Source: Stomoxys calcitrans
Taxonomy: Eukaryota > Arthropoda > Insecta > Diptera > Muscidae
Direction: 5' to 3'
Assembly (NCBI RefSeq): GCF_963082655.1
Contig: NC_081552.1
Span: forward strand, 196,683,281 to 196,747,280
DNA length: 64,000 nucleotides
Part shown: positions 11,440 through 23,800 of the stretch, piece after piece
How positions within the stretch are numbered: position 1 is the first letter of the stretch
Layout of the letters: each line of letters opens with the position of its first letter
The notes under the pieces: model-generated
What the model saw: the letters and a program-made list of their open reading frames with translations, nothing else
The model's database searches: none
Told to the model about the DNA's origin: nothing
Program-made: the position numbers and the translations under genes

Positions 11440-11985
11440 AATGTGCAACGTCGTGATTTCGACAAAGGAACGAACATGGCTAGATCTACATTTATTATCA
11501 AGATTATAAAAATTGTATACATATTTAAATATTTTTAAGACAATATAAGAATAGTACCAATACGTAATTTATCATCCCTGATGCGAAGTTACATGTCCGG
11601 ATACTCTCCAACCATTGTCAGTGTCAAACTTAAGCCAAAAGCAAAGCGCAATGTGTAAAGCAAACAAACCTACAATTGCACGCACCTACCGAAGCGAAGC
11701 GTCAAGAGTCAAAACAGCACAGCAGCTAAACTATTTAGCAGCAGCAAAGGTGAGTGAATGTTTTCAGTGAGAGACTGATAGAGAGGGAGAGGCAGAGAGT
11801 AATAAATGTGATGCAACAACACTGGTTAAAATAGCTGTAGTAACCCATTCAACACCCAACACGCAAAACAGCGAACAGAGCCGAGACAAACCATATGTGC
11901 TTCAATTTTTTTAAGAACATTTGAATAAAAGCTGTTGATTAAGACGTACAAAAAGCGACACGCCTTGCTTAAAATCTTATATACA
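11440..11985. other. No recognised gene
   Basis: The first ~50 bases ('tttcgacaaaggaacgaacatggctagatctac') still resemble a MOD-1 leader. The rest is unique and low-complexity (GCAGCA and GAGAGA runs at 11720-11800). Confidence 0.35.
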
Positions 11986-11987
11986 AC

Positions 11988-12485
11988 AAGTAAAAGCGTG
12001 CTAAATTCGGCCGGTCCGAATCTTGGAAACCCACCACCATGGATTCTGCCAAAAATGTATACAAAATAAAGTTGAGGGGCATTACTACATTCAACGTACC
12101 AAACTTCTGTCAAAACAGCAAAAATTAAAGCTTCTAGGAACCGAACAAGGATGATCGAGAGACCGGTTTACATTGGAGCTACATCAGGTTATAGACTGAT
12201 TTGGAACGTACTTTGCACAGTTGTTGGAAGTCATAACAAAACACTACAGGTACAATTTTAGCCAAATTGCGGCTTGCAAGGACTCAAAAAGTCAAATTGG
12301 GAGATCGGTTTATATGGGAGCTATACCAGGTTATAGACCGATTTGAACCGAACTTGGCACAGTTGTTGAAAGTCATAACGGAACACTACATGAAAAATCA
12401 AACAAACATTGCGGCTTCCAGGGGCTGAAGAAGTCTAATCGGGAGATCGGTTTATATGGGAGCTATATCGAAATCTGATCCGATA
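11988..12485 (-). mobile_element. MOD-1 subfamily copy
   Basis: It opens with 'acaagtaaaagcgtgctaaattcggccggtccgaatcttgg' and 'aacccaccaccatggattctgcc'. Two to three modules follow ('agatcggtttatatgggagctat'). It merges into MOD-2 sequence near 12485. Confidence 0.75.
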
Positions 12486-14500
12486 TAGCATAGGCTATAT
12501 CTGGTTTTTATATCTGAAGGGGGAGCGGACCCTCCCCCTTTTTACAAAAAAAAAACATCACTCAAATTCAAAAGTGAACCGATCGGGACAATATGGGTAT
12601 CAAATTAAAGGTATTGGAGAGTGGAATACAAATAAGGTATTCAATTTTGAGTCTAAATACCCATCGGGCCGCCCAAACCCCAAAACTTCCCCAAACAGAC
12701 ATATTGGGTGTTCATTTCAATATGGGGCTCAAATGAAAGGTATTCGGGAGTAGCTGGTATTCGAATCTGGCATACAAAATCAGATCGCAGTATAGGGGAT
12801 CACCCCACCTCCCAAAAATGCTCCTGGCCCCATATAGTCATGAACCAATCATGACTATATGGGACTTGGTTTGTTTGTTGGTTTCTTAGATTCAAAACGG
12901 CTGAACCGATTTTCTTAAAATTTTCACTGATTGTGTAGGTTTGCCTGGAAGGAAACATATGCTTTATAATATTTTGATATCGGATGGGACCGGAACCTTC
13001 CCCTTACCCCAAAAACGCCAACCAAAACCAAAAGTGGACCTTTAGGCACAATATGTGTATCAAATAAGAGGTATTGGAGACTAGAAAACGAATGTCGTAA
13101 TAAAATTTGAATACAAGTGCCCAGCGGGCCGCTCCAACCCCAAAACTCCTCTATACAGATATATTCGACGTTCCTATCAATATGGGACTCAAATGAAAAG
13201 TATTCGGCAGTAGATTACAAATATAGCATAAAAAATTAGGTCCAAGGGATGGTAATGGGAGGTGAGGTCGCCCCACCCTCAAATACCCCCAAATGGGCAT
13301 ATTAGCCGTCCATGGCTATATGGGACTCAAATGAAAGGTATGTGGGAATATGATATTAAAATTTGCGTTCAAGTCTAAGTGGCAATTTTCCTCCTAAAAA
13401 TACGTCAAATAGCTTAGTTGACCCATTATGGCACTCAAATGAAAGGTATTTGAGAGTAAACAGATAGAAAAAAGACAGTACTTTGACAGTACCGTCTGGT
13501 ATTATTTTGATCGCCTCATTGGCAAAGATTTTTAGTACCATTTGGTATCAATTCAACACAAGACAAAGAAGGCTATTAAGAATTGAATTGAAACGAATCC
13601 TATCCAATATCCAATTCTGGAGACAAGTATTTAGGGGTACACCCTAAAGCACCCCCTAAACTGAACTTCATTTCCGACTATGGCAATATGAAGCTAAAAT
13701 TAACGGTATTTGGGAGTAAAGAACGAATCTGATATCTATTTTCAGGGCAAAGTGCCGGTGGCCGCCCCATCCTCAAAACACCATTCAAACGGTTCCTTAT
13801 TTACCGACCTTGGCAATATGGGGCTTTGGGAGTGGAGCACGAATTTGATATCGGTATTTGAGTCCAAATGTCTAAGAAGCCATCCCTCTCATAGAAATCA
13901 TTTCTCACTACACCAATTTTCAAAAACACCCGATTTTGGAGATTGGTAATGTGATTCGTTCAAATTTATTTTTGCACTCTTACAGTCACCAAAAACAAAA
14001 CATGGTTTCTATTGTTGCGGTCGGAAGCTTCGGGGGCTGCCCAAAACCCACCAAATGGATATATTGACCAATCACTTCAATCTATAGCTTAAACGAGGTG
14101 CTTGGGAGAAAAAAACGAATTTCATATCCAATTAAAATCCATGTGTTTGGGGAGCCGCCCACCCCAAAACCTCCATATTTGGATGTATTTAGCGACCACG
14201 GCAATATTTGACTTATATAAAAGCTATTTGGGAGAAGAGTACGAAATTGATACTCATTTTTGGGACAAAAACCCTAGAATTCTCCCCAAAACAGAACTTA
14301 CTTACGGATAATGCCAATTTGGGGCTCATATAAAATGTATTTGAAAGTAGAACTCAAAGCTTATATTTGCTTTAAGAGCCAATTGTCTGTGTGGCCACCC
14401 CACCCCCTAAATACCCCCTAAGCCGGAAATATTTACCAACACGGTAATATAGAACTCAAAAGAAAGCCCTTTGGGAGTAGGGCACAAAGAGAGAGTAGGC
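12486..14500 (+). repeat. MOD-2 modular repeat, left arm of a large inverted repeat
   Basis: Built from degenerate modules of roughly 105-140 bp with the recurring core 'gacaatatggg..tcaaatgaaaggtattNgggagtag..cgaatNtgatat..gggccgccccaaccccaaaa'. Core positions include 12601, 12731, 13061, 13191, 13329 and 13437. The 'ggctgaaccgattttctt-aaattttcac' block at 12900-12930 also appears near 18.88 and 18.99 kb. No coding signal. The family is not one I can name. Confidence 0.75.
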
Positions 14501-14502
14501 CA

Positions 14503-14770
14503 GAAGCCGAGCAGGGGCAAACTTGTCACACATCAATGAGTGCTTTCCGATTCAAGTTTAAACTCAATGATAAGGGACCTTTTTTACAGCCGAGTCCAAA
14601 CGGCGTGCCGCAGTGCGACATCTCTTTGAGGAGAACTTTTTACCATGCATGGCATGGTACCTCGCAAATGTCGCTAGCATTAAGAGGGGATAACCATCGC
14701 TTTCAATTTTTTTGATGTTCTCGCCAGGATTCGAACGCAGGCATTCAGCGTCATAGGCGGAAAGTGTCCC
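14503..14770 (-). mobile_element. SINE-1 copy
   Basis: Minus strand: GCCTGCGTTCGAATCCTGGCGAG (B-box region), then the body with 'gcactgcggcacgccgtttggactcggctgtaaaaaaggtccc' and 'tgacaagtttgcccctgctc'. The A-box end at 14760-14770 is cut off. It lies at the inner edge of the inverted repeat; a SINE-1 piece sits at the mirrored place at 17.13-17.31 kb. Confidence 0.8.
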
Positions 14771-14839
14771 CACGCTAAGAAGATATTAGAGTGTTAAAGT
14801 AGGCGCAGCGGAGCGGGCTCGGTTCTGCTAGTATTAGAT

Positions 14840-15072
14840 AAAATCGTTAAACCGTCAGTTTGACCTATACGGATAGGCTTCCTATCGTCGCCTCGATTAC
14901 ACCGCGATGGTATGAGCTGCTCCCATCCTCAATACATCCTTCCATCGCCTCACACTTAATCTGTATGTCAATGGCTCGGCTATCTAGAATAGTCGCCAGT
15001 GCCCTAGTGGCCGTGGTCCTCATCGCTCCGCCTATGTTGTCTTGGCATAGGCGGACCACGATGAGAAAATAA
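14840..15072 (-). mobile_element. LINE-B RT fragment
   Basis: Minus-strand reading gives LCQDNIGGAMRTTATRAL and AMEGCIEDGSSSYHRG, matching QRTCCLGIGGAMRTTPTRAL at 26.3 kb and its downstream part. It is a short RT-thumb fragment next to a MOD-1 element. Confidence 0.7.
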
Positions 15073-15074
15073 GT

Positions 15075-16045
15075 CTCATATAAACCGATCTCCGGATTTG
15101 ACATCGCAATTTTGGTTCGATTTAGCTAAAATTTTGCTCGTAGTGTTCAATTACCATTTTCAACAACTGTGCCAAGTACGGTCCAAATCGGTTTATAACC
15201 TGATATAGCTCCCATACAAACCGATCTCCCGATTTGGCTTCTTGAGCCCTTACAAGCCGCAATTATTGTCCGATCCGCCTGAAATTTTGCATGTGGTGTT
15301 CTGTTATGACTTCTAACAACTGTGCCCAGTACGGTCCAAATCGGTCTATAACCTGATATAGCTCCTAAACAAACCGAACTCACGATTTGAGATCTTGAGC
15401 CCTTACAAGCCGCAATTTTAGTCCGGTTTGGCTAGAATTTCGCACATAGTGTTCTGTTACGACTTCCAACAACTGTGTTAAGCACGATGCAAATTGGTCT
15501 GTGACCTGATATAGCTCCCATACAAACCGACCTCCCGATTTGCCATCTCGAGCCCTTGGAAGCCGCAATTTTTGTTCGAATTGGCTAAAATTTTGCACAC
15601 GGTGCTCTGTTGCGACTCACAACAACTGTACCAAGTAAGGTCCAAATCGGTCTAAAACCTGATATAGCTCCCAAACAAACCGATCTCCCGATTTGACATC
15701 TTGACCCCTTGGATGCCGCGCAATGTTTGTTCGATTTGGCTGAAATTTTGCACGCGGTGTTCTGTCACTAATTTCAACAAAGCTCTCATACAAACCGATC
15801 TCCCGATTAGGCTTCTTGACCCCTTACAAGCCACAATTTTAGTCCGGTTTGGCTAGAATTTTGCACACGGTGCTCTGTTGCGACTTCTAACAACTGCGCC
15901 AAGTAAGGTCCAAATCGGTTTATAACCACATATAGCTCTCATAACCGATTTCTCGAATTTATTTTGTGTAATTTTTTATCAGAATCCATAGTGGTGGGTT
16001 CCCAAGATGCGGCCCAGTCGAACTTAGCACGCTGTTACTTGTTTT
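15075..16045 (+). mobile_element. MOD-1 subfamily copy with hairpin-proximal end
   Basis: Five to six modules ('cccatacaaaccgatctcccgatttg..cttgagcccttacaagccgc'), then 'tcagaatccatagtggtgggttcccaagatgcggcccagtcgaacttagcacgctgttacttgtttt'. This is the complete 3' end of the 'gggaacccaccacc' subfamily with a mutated hairpin. Confidence 0.8.
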
Positions 16046-16049
16046 ACAT

Positions 16050-16359
16050 AGGCTCTGCTCTCAATATGTCTGGACGAATGCTTTTAAGATACATCAAATC
16101 CCATGGTGGTGGGCCTTCTACTATTGGTCTCCTCAGATGCCATCCATTCATCCTGCCTTTTTAAGCCACGAGAAGAAGCAAAACATTCAATGATGACGAC
16201 GTCGCCAGCCGCCTCTGATGACGACAACGTTTAGCAAAGCTGCTAAACTAGTAAACTATCAACCCAGTAACCAAGAATAAGCAGGTTGATGGGGAGATTA
16301 AAGCATGGCGGCATGTACCACTATGACAACGATGATGGCAATGGTGAATTCACATACTG

Positions 16360-16391
<32 letters not shown>

Positions 16392-17050
16392 TTGTACATA
16401 GACTGGATGTGGAGAAGTAACAGTGTGTCACAGAGCCAGCCGTGTTAAGACATCATGGCCTGCTTGCCAGTGCGCCATATCAAGATTTCTCATTCGAAAT
16501 GTGTGTTTCACATTTGCTTTCTTTAGCCAACAAAGTAGTGATGGTGGTGGTGGTGGTGCTACTGCTGCATGATTGCATGGCAAGATGAGGAGAGGTTGAA
16601 AGCAAAAAAAAACGCCAGTTACCTCTTATGGCAGGGCCATCTGGAAATAGGGATGTAGCCAAAATTCAACTATGTTTGTGGTTGGTTGTTGTTTTCTGGC
16701 CGGAGTATGGGGGTGGTTGGCTCATGTTGTTAAGGTTTTCATTTTTGTTTATATTTCTGCTGCTCCTGCTTCTACTCGAGCTAACAGATAGCTGCTGATT
16801 TTTTTTGCTTGAGCAAATTTGCATTTAAAATTTAGATGCTACAAAACAAAAACCCCCGACAAGAGCTAGAACAACCACAACAACAAGGAGTCAACGTGCA
16901 ATGCAACAAATGCCAAGTTAGAACTCGTGAATTTGTTCACGCATTGTAGCACATTAGAACGAAGCAAAAATAGTCGGAGATTGTGTTCAAACATCACTAC
17001 CAATTTCAGCCAACTTTAAAATGAGTTAACTTGCGTCATTTTGTCTTATA
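16050..17050. other. Unique loop DNA between the MOD-2 arms
   Basis: Apart from the CA microsatellite and short GGT/GTT runs, no gene or repeat family was recognised. Frames here are short and lack splice-consistent coding signal. Confidence 0.4.
16362..16389 (+). repeat. (CA)n microsatellite
   Basis: About 14 uninterrupted CA units within unique DNA. Confidence 0.95.
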
Positions 17051-17134
17051 CCAGCTGGACAGGACCCGCTCCGCTGCGCCTGCTTAAACACTCTTATTTC
17101 GTTTTAGGGTGGGGACACTTCACCCTAAATGTGG

Positions 17135-17310
17135 ATATCGTGCTACTGTAGCCTATGTCCGACTATGACGCTGAACGCCTGCGTTCGAATCCTGGCAGAA
17201 CTTCGGACAAAATTTCAAGCGGTCGTTATCTCCTCTTAATGCTGGCGACATTTGCGAGGAGGTGTCACTGCGGTACGCCGTTCGGACACCGCTATAAAAA
17301 AAAGGTCAAC
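17135..17310 (+). mobile_element. SINE-1 copy, internally deleted
   Basis: 'gtccgactatgacgctgaacgcctgcgttcgaatcctggcagaac' followed by 'gcggtcgttatctcctcttaatgctggcgacatttgcgagg', then 'gcggtacgccgttcggacaccgctataaaaaaaa'. A section between the two body parts is deleted. Confidence 0.75.
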
Positions 17311-17339
17311 TTGACTCCCCCAACACATGGCTCTATATT

Positions 17340-18930
17340 GACGTGATTGGACTATATATCCATTCGGCGGGTTTTGGGCGGCACCCCAACAATAGAATTT
17401 TTTTTTTGTGACTGTTAGAGTGCGAAAAAATTCGAACGAATCGGATAACCAATCTCCGAGATCTGGTATTTTTGAAATTAGGGTAATGCGAAGTGCTTTT
17501 TAGGGGAGACATTTCGACTCAAAAAAGTATATCAAATTCGTGTCCACTTCCAAATCGCTTTCCTTTGAACCCCATCTTGTCACGGTCGGTAAGTATGAAC
17601 CGTTTGGAGGGTGTTTTGGTTTTACAGTTTAAGGGGTGATTTAGGGCGTACACCCAAAATTGATTATCAAATTCGTTTTCTACTCTCAAATACCTTTCAT
17701 TTGAGTCCCATATTGCCATAATGTGTCAATTAACGTGTTCGACGTATTCTTGGGAGGAAAAGCGCCTCTTAGAGTTGAACGCAAATTTTAATGTCATATT
17801 CGTAACCTACTCCAATACATCTTTCATTTGAATCCCATATGGCCATGATCGGCTGATATGCCCATTTGGGGGTATTTGAGGGTGGGGCGACTTCCCATTA
17901 CATGGACCTAATTTTGTATGCCATATTTGTAATCTACTGCCGGATACTTTTCATTTGAATTCCATATTGATAGGAACGTCGAATATATCTGTTTAGAGGA
18001 GTTTTGGGCCCGCTGGGAACTTGGACCCTAAATGTAATACGATATTCATGTTCTAGTCTCCAATACCTTTCACTTGACACCTATATAGTGCCTATTATTT
18101 CACTTTTGGTTTTGGGTGGCGTGTGGTGTAAGGTGGAGGTCCATCCAATATCTAAAAATTATATAACCTTTGTTTCCTTTTTTTGACTCTACGGAACAAA
18201 CAAACAAACCGAGTCTCATATAGTCATGATGGGTCATATGCCCATTTGGGTCTTTTTTAGGAGGTGGGGTGACACCCTACACTTCGATCTGTATTTGTAT
18301 GCCAGATTCGTATTTAAGCCCCATATTGATATGGACGACCAATTTGTCTGCATTTAGACATTTTGGAGATAAGGCGACTTCATGGGTACTTGGATCCAAT
18401 TCCTATTACCATATTCGAATTCTACTCTTCAATACCTTTCATTTGATATCGATATTGTTTTTATCGGTCCACTTGGGATTTTGGGTGGTATTTTTGGGGA
18501 ACGGGGAGGGTCCACCCTCTTCAAACACCTGAACAAATTATAAAGCATAATTCTTCTTCCTGACCATATTCGTAATCTACTCCCCAATACCTTTCATTTG
18601 AGTCCCATATTGTCATGCTTGTCCAAAGAACTTATTTTAGGGGGTTTTGGAGTTGGGGCAGCCCCCAGTCATTTGGACCCAATTTTTAATATGAAATTCG
18701 TATTCTACTCCTGAATACCTTTCATTTGAATCCCATATTGTCCTGATCGGTATATTTTTATTTTTGGGTGGTACTATTGGGGTAAGGGGGAGGGTCCGGC
18801 CCGCTTCCAATATCAAAAAATTATATAGCCTACGTTTCCTTCCAGACCAACCTACACAATCTGTGAAAATTTCATGAAAATCGGTTCAGCCGTTTTTTAA
18901 GTCTATACGGAACAAATAAACACAAATTCA
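17340..18930 (-). repeat. MOD-2 modular repeat, right arm of a large inverted repeat
   Basis: Carries the reverse complement of the 12.5-14.5 kb modules ('atacctttcatttgagtcccatattgccat...ccatttgggggtatttgagggtggggcgac'). It ends with 'gaaaatcggttcagccgtttttt..gtctatacggaacaaa'. Degenerate, with no coding signal. Confidence 0.75.
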
Positions 18931-19017
18931 AATTGAAATTGTTACGCTTTGTTTGTTTATCTGTTCCGTATAGACCCAAAAACGGCTGAACCGATTTTCA
19001 TGAAATTTTCACAGATT
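18858..19017. repeat. Long perfect-type hairpin at a MOD-2/MOD-2 junction
   Basis: The left arm 18858-18921 (aatctgtgaaaatttcatga...) is the near-exact reverse complement of 18951-19017 (...tcatgaaattttcacagatt), around a loop of about 29 nt. It joins an inverted MOD-2 end to a direct one. Confidence 0.85.
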
Positions 19018-19340
19018 TGGGCCCCCGGTGAATATAGGGTACTACATTTTTAGATATCCGAAGGAGGGGGCGGACCCCCCCGGAGATGTGTGCACCGATT
19101 TAAGCGAAATTTTCTATACCACCTTATGGTACCCCAAAATTGGTAAAAAAATTTTGGGGTCATATAATCTGGGGGTACGCCCCATCTCAAAACCCACCCG
19201 AACGGACATGTGTGCCGATTGGGACAATATGGGTATCAAATGAAAGATATTAAAGAGTTCAGTTCGAATTTGGCATACAAATTCCACTCTTAAGCTTCGG
19301 AACCCCAATGCAATAAAGCCCCAAACGGAAAATGACATAA
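18951..19340 (+). repeat. MOD-2 fragment
   Basis: Starts 'gtttgtttatctgttccgtatagac', continues through 'atccgaaggagggggcggaccccccc' and 'gacaatatgggtatcaaatgaaagatatt', then stops. Confidence 0.65.
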
Positions 19341-19529
19341 GGCCAAAAAAAAAAAATAACCAAAAAACTAAGATAATGGAACTTTATTTAGTTTTTTTGA
19401 GGATTTATTTCGGTTAAAGTACTAGGGCTTCATTTCATATGAATAAAGACTACCAAATTTGGAAATTAAACAAAGCCCCAAATACAATTTTAAGGTCTAA
19501 AAATTTTGGGGTATTTTTCATTTGGTTTT

Positions 19530-20232
19530 GGCCTTATTTCATTTTAGCTTTTGGGGTCTTATTCCTTTATGAAATATATCCCCAGTTTTGGGTTCTTTTT
19601 TCATTTTCTGTTTGGAGCCTTGTTGCATTGGGGCCTTATTTCATACCGCCGTAAAAAGATACCAAATGACACTTGGTGATATTGTATTTGATGTTTGTAA
19701 TTTTTTTTTCCTTTGACCCAATTATAAATCTCTGTTTCTTCTCCACCCAAGTGGCCATAAACTTTTTCACCTCATTGGCTGTGGGCTCCGCATTGTTTCG
19801 ACCATTTTTTCATTTCATACTGCCTCCCACTATCTGTAGTTGTAGCCTTTACCCTTTAGCCGCTGTGATTTGTGTTTGTGGCCTTATTTCATTTTTGCTT
19901 TTGGGGTCTTATTCCTTTATGAAATATATCCCCAGTTTTGGGTTCTTTTTTCATTTTCTGTTTGGAGCCTTGTTGCATTGGGGCCTTATTTCATACCGCC
20001 GTAGAAAGATACCAAATGACACTTGGTGATATTGTATTTGATGTTTGTAATTTTTTTTTTTTTCCTTTGACCCAATTATAAATCTCTGTTTCTTCTCCAG
20101 CCAAGTGGCCATAAACTTTTTCACCTCATTGGCTTTGGGCTCCGCATTGTTTTGACCATTTTTTCATTTCATACTGCCTCCCACTATCTGTAGTTGTAGC
20201 CTTTACCCTTTAGCCGCTGTGATTTGTGTTTC
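19530..20232 (+). repeat. 350-bp tandem duplication
   Basis: 'gccttatttcattttNgcttttggggtctt' begins at 19531 and again at 19881. The following ~340 bp match almost base for base, including 'cataccgccgtaNaaagatacc' and 'agccgctgtgatttgtgttt'. The longest difference is a poly-T length change. Not coding as far as I can see. Confidence 0.9.
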
Positions 20233-20239
20233 TATCTAT

Positions 20240-21155
20240 CAGTGCTCAACCCGCATTGTCGCACGCCACATCCAAATTTTAAGCCACCGCCAACACAACC
20301 ACCATAGTATTTTTCAACTGCCCATGCCGCAGTAGTCACAGGCAGTCGTTGTCGGTGCCCTGAGAAAATAAACCCCACATAATTTATTGTTTGCATTGCA
20401 TATCGTTTTAACAAAAATCTGTTTAACCCACAGCATTGAAAACTCTGCTGCTTCCTTTTCGCAACCCTTTGATACCTTTCTTTAACCGCCTTTGGGCTAC
20501 AGACTCTCACTTCAATACAACCACACTTAAACACTCAGAAACGTCTACCCCACCATATACAACCAGCCATCTATCCAAACGACACCGAATATATTCATAT
20601 GTGTGTGGGTATGTGCACCTCGAGCTACAGCTGGCAGGACAATAAGAAGGAAAATACTAGAGAGCAAAAACAAACACAGTTAAAAGTGAACATTTTTAGC
20701 TTGAAATTTAGGGTAGAGCATTTTTTTCGGCGCTTTTCTTTGCAAACTTTTTCGCCATCACCATTGCTCTTTGGTTCCTTGCGGATGGATGCTTTCCAAA
20801 GTTGCTGCTGCATTAATCCTTCAACACCAGTTTGCACATCTTTCTTTTTGGTGTCTATTCTGTATATAACCACCGGCATAGAGTGAGGGGTTAGCTAACA
20901 TAGGCAACTCGTTTGTAACATCTTGAAATATTGAGACCATTTTCAAAAATAACACCATCGCCAAAACTATTAAAGTCGTTGGTGTAGATTTGGATTATGG
21001 TGGTGTTATTTGCGGATGAGATGCTGAAATAGTCCAGAAATCGTTACATCTTTATTGGTAAGAGGCAACCCTCTCGGAATATATAAGCCGCTAAAGCCGA
21101 GGCACTGATAGAAAAACGACGTTGCAAAATCATGCACCAATGTTGTCTTTCTCAT
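20240..21155. other. Unique DNA, no recognised feature
   Basis: Short frames only. No intron-exon pattern or familiar protein segment was found on either strand. Confidence 0.35.
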
Positions 21156-21160
21156 ATACA

Positions 21161-21404
21161 AACGTTGTTGTAAATATTCTAAACAAGTGTGGATGATTTT
21201 GTGAACACGCGTTTTTGTTTCATGCACCGACAAAATGTGTATGTGTATATCAACCTTAAAACACAGGTTCGACACTCACAAAACACAAACGTTGTTGTAA
21301 ATATTCTAAACAAGTGTGGATGATTTTGTGAACACGCGTTTTTGTTTCATGCACCGACAAAATGTGTATGTGTATATCAACCTTAAAACACAGGTTCGAC
21401 ACTC
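21161..21404 (+). repeat. 127-bp tandem duplication
   Basis: The block starting 'aacgttgttgtaaatattct' at 21161 restarts at 21288 and continues without visible change through 'acaggttcgacactca'. Confidence 0.9.
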
Positions 21405-21551
21405 AGCACCACACACAAAAACTTTTTACAATTTATTGAAAAACTGTGCACTAGACGTTGTCAGATTGTGAACGGGTGTGGACGTTTCATTCAAAAAACT
21501 GTTTTTAGTTGATGAGTGGGAGAAAATCAAAAAAGAAACTTATGAAAAAAT

Positions 21552-22895
21552 AAGAAAAAGCGTGCTAAGTTCGGCCGGGCCGAATCTTATATACCCTCCA
21601 CCATTGTTCGTATTTGTCAAATTCTTTGGACGATATCTCTTTATAGACAAACAAAGGATAATGGATAGGAATTGCTATGCTATTTCATCTATAACAAATT
21701 ATGAACCGATTGGGGCATACTTGGTTTGATTGTTGGTGACCAAAGTGGAAGTCGTTGTTCAAAATGTCAGCCAAATCGGATAAGAATTGCTCCCTCTAGA
21801 GGCTCAAGAAATATAATCGGGAGATCGGTTGATTTTGGAGCTATATTAGGTTGTGAACCAATTTGGGACATACTTGGCGCAGTTGTTGATGGTAAAACCA
21901 AAACACTTAATGCAAAATTTCAGCCAAATCGGTTAATAATTGCGCCCTCTAGAGCTCAAGAAGTGAAGATCAGAGATCGGTTTGTATGGGAGCTATATCA
22001 GGTTATGTACCGATTTGGACCATACTTGCCAGATTTGATGACGATCAAACCAAAACACTTCATACCAAATTACAGCCAAATCGAATAAGAATAGCGCCCT
22101 CTAGAGGCTGCAGAAGTTAAGTTTCGAGATCAGTTTATATGGGAGCTATATCAGGTTATGAACCAATTTGGGCCATACTTGGCAGAGTTGTTGACAGTCA
22201 ATTCAAAACCCTCCATGCTAAATTTCAGCTAAACCGGATAATAGTTACGCCCTTAAGAGCTCAAGATGTGAAGATCCGAGATGGGTTTGTATGGGAGCTA
22301 TATCAGGTTATGAACCGATGTGGGCCATACTTGGCAGAAATTTTGGGAGTCCGAATTTCAAATCGGATTACTGCGGTTCAATAAATCAAGATCCGAGATC
22401 GGTGATATATCAGGTTATGAACTGATTTAGACCATACTTTGCAGAGTTTTTTGATGATCAAACCAGAACACTTCATCCAAAATGTCCGTCAATTCGCATA
22501 GGAACAGCGCGCTCTACAGGCTCAAGAAGTCAAGACACCAGATCGGTTTATATGACAGCTATATCAGGTTATGGACCGTATTTGAACCATAACTGACACA
22601 GTTGTTGCAAATCATAACAAATTACCTAATGCAAAATTTCAACCAAAACGGATAAGAATTGCGCCTTCTAGTGGCTCAAGTGTTTAAGATCCAAGATCGG
22701 TTTATATGGCAGCTATATCAAAAAATGGACCGATATGGCCCATTTACAATTCCAACCGACGTACACTAATAAGAAATATTTGTGCAAAATTTTAAGCGCT
22801 TATCTTTACTCCTTCGAAAGTTAGCATGTTTTACGCAGAGACAAACGGACATGGCTAGATCGACTTACAACATCATGGCGATCAGTTTTTAAAGA
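21552..22895 (-). mobile_element. MOD-1 modular repeat, near complete
   Basis: It opens with 'agaaaaagcgtgctaagttcggccgggccgaat' (intact GC hairpin) and 'tataccctccaccattg'. About seven modules follow, then 'cttcgaaagttagcatg..acagacaaacggacatggctagatcgactt'. The far subterminal end is missing; a different array follows. Confidence 0.8.
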
Positions 22896-22919
22896 GTTTG
22901 AAACAGTGAGTTTTGATAT

Positions 22920-23800
22920 TCCACTAAAAGGTTTAGAAAGGTAGCAAAACGCACTGTTTCAAATTTTATCAAAATCGGATGAAAAATGCTCCTTTTACGA
23001 GATCAATACTCCATATCGCTAGATCGGTCTATATGGCAGCCATATCCAAATATAATCCAATCTGGACGATATTCAACAGGAAGGCTTAGAGGGGTACCAA
23101 AACGCACTGTTTCAAATTTCATCCAAATCGGATAAAAAATGCAGCTTTTATGGGCTCAATACTGTATATCGGGAGATCGGTCTATATGGCAGCTGTATCC
23201 AAATATGATCTGAACTTGATATTCGATATTCAACAAAGAGGTTAAGAGAGGCACCAGAACTCGCTGTGACAAATTTTATCGAATTCGGATGAAAAATGCT
23301 CCTTTTATCAGCTCAATACTCCATATAGGGAGATCGGTCTATATGGCAGCTACATCCAAATATTGCCCGATCTGGACGATATTCAACAAAAATGTTCAGA
23401 GGGGTACCAGAGTTCGCTGTGCCAAATTTTATCGAAATCGGATGAAAAATGCTCCTTTTATAGGCTCATTACACTATATCCGGAGATCGGGGTATATGGC
23501 AGCTATATCCAGATATGGTCCGATCTGGATCACATTTGGCAGGGATGAATAGGGGTCTACCAGAACACACTGTTCCAAATTTCATTGAATTCGGGTAATA
23601 AATGGGTCTTTTATGGCCTCAATACCATAAATCGGGAAATACCATATGACAGAAATAGGCAGGGGTCTACCAGAAACCACTGTGCCAAAATGTTATCGAC
23701 ATCGGATGAAAAATGACCAATTTATTGCCTCAAGACTTTAAGTCTGAAGATCGGTCTATATAGCGGTTATATATAACTAAAATCCGATTTTATGAGATCA
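22920..23800 (-). repeat. ~153-bp array, subfamily of MOD-1
   Basis: Core 'agatcggNNtatatggcagc' lies at 23021, 23174, 23331 and 23484 (spacing 153, 157, 153). Each unit carries 'gaggggtaccaNaNcgcactgt' and 'atcggatgaaaaatgctccttttat', which differ from the neighbouring MOD-1 modules. About six units. Confidence 0.8.

Noticed and set aside
10980..11522. 180-residue frame on the minus strand
   Set aside because: It runs through four MOD-1 modules and repeats the same peptide (SRSQ-PRSVYMAAISGY) each ~153 bp. 153 is a multiple of three, so a frame persists by length alone.
19673..20029. 118-residue hydrophobic frame, possible membrane protein
   Set aside because: It spans the 350-bp duplication and poly-T tracts. 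The hydrophobic look comes from T-rich DNA and the frame is not kept in the second copy.
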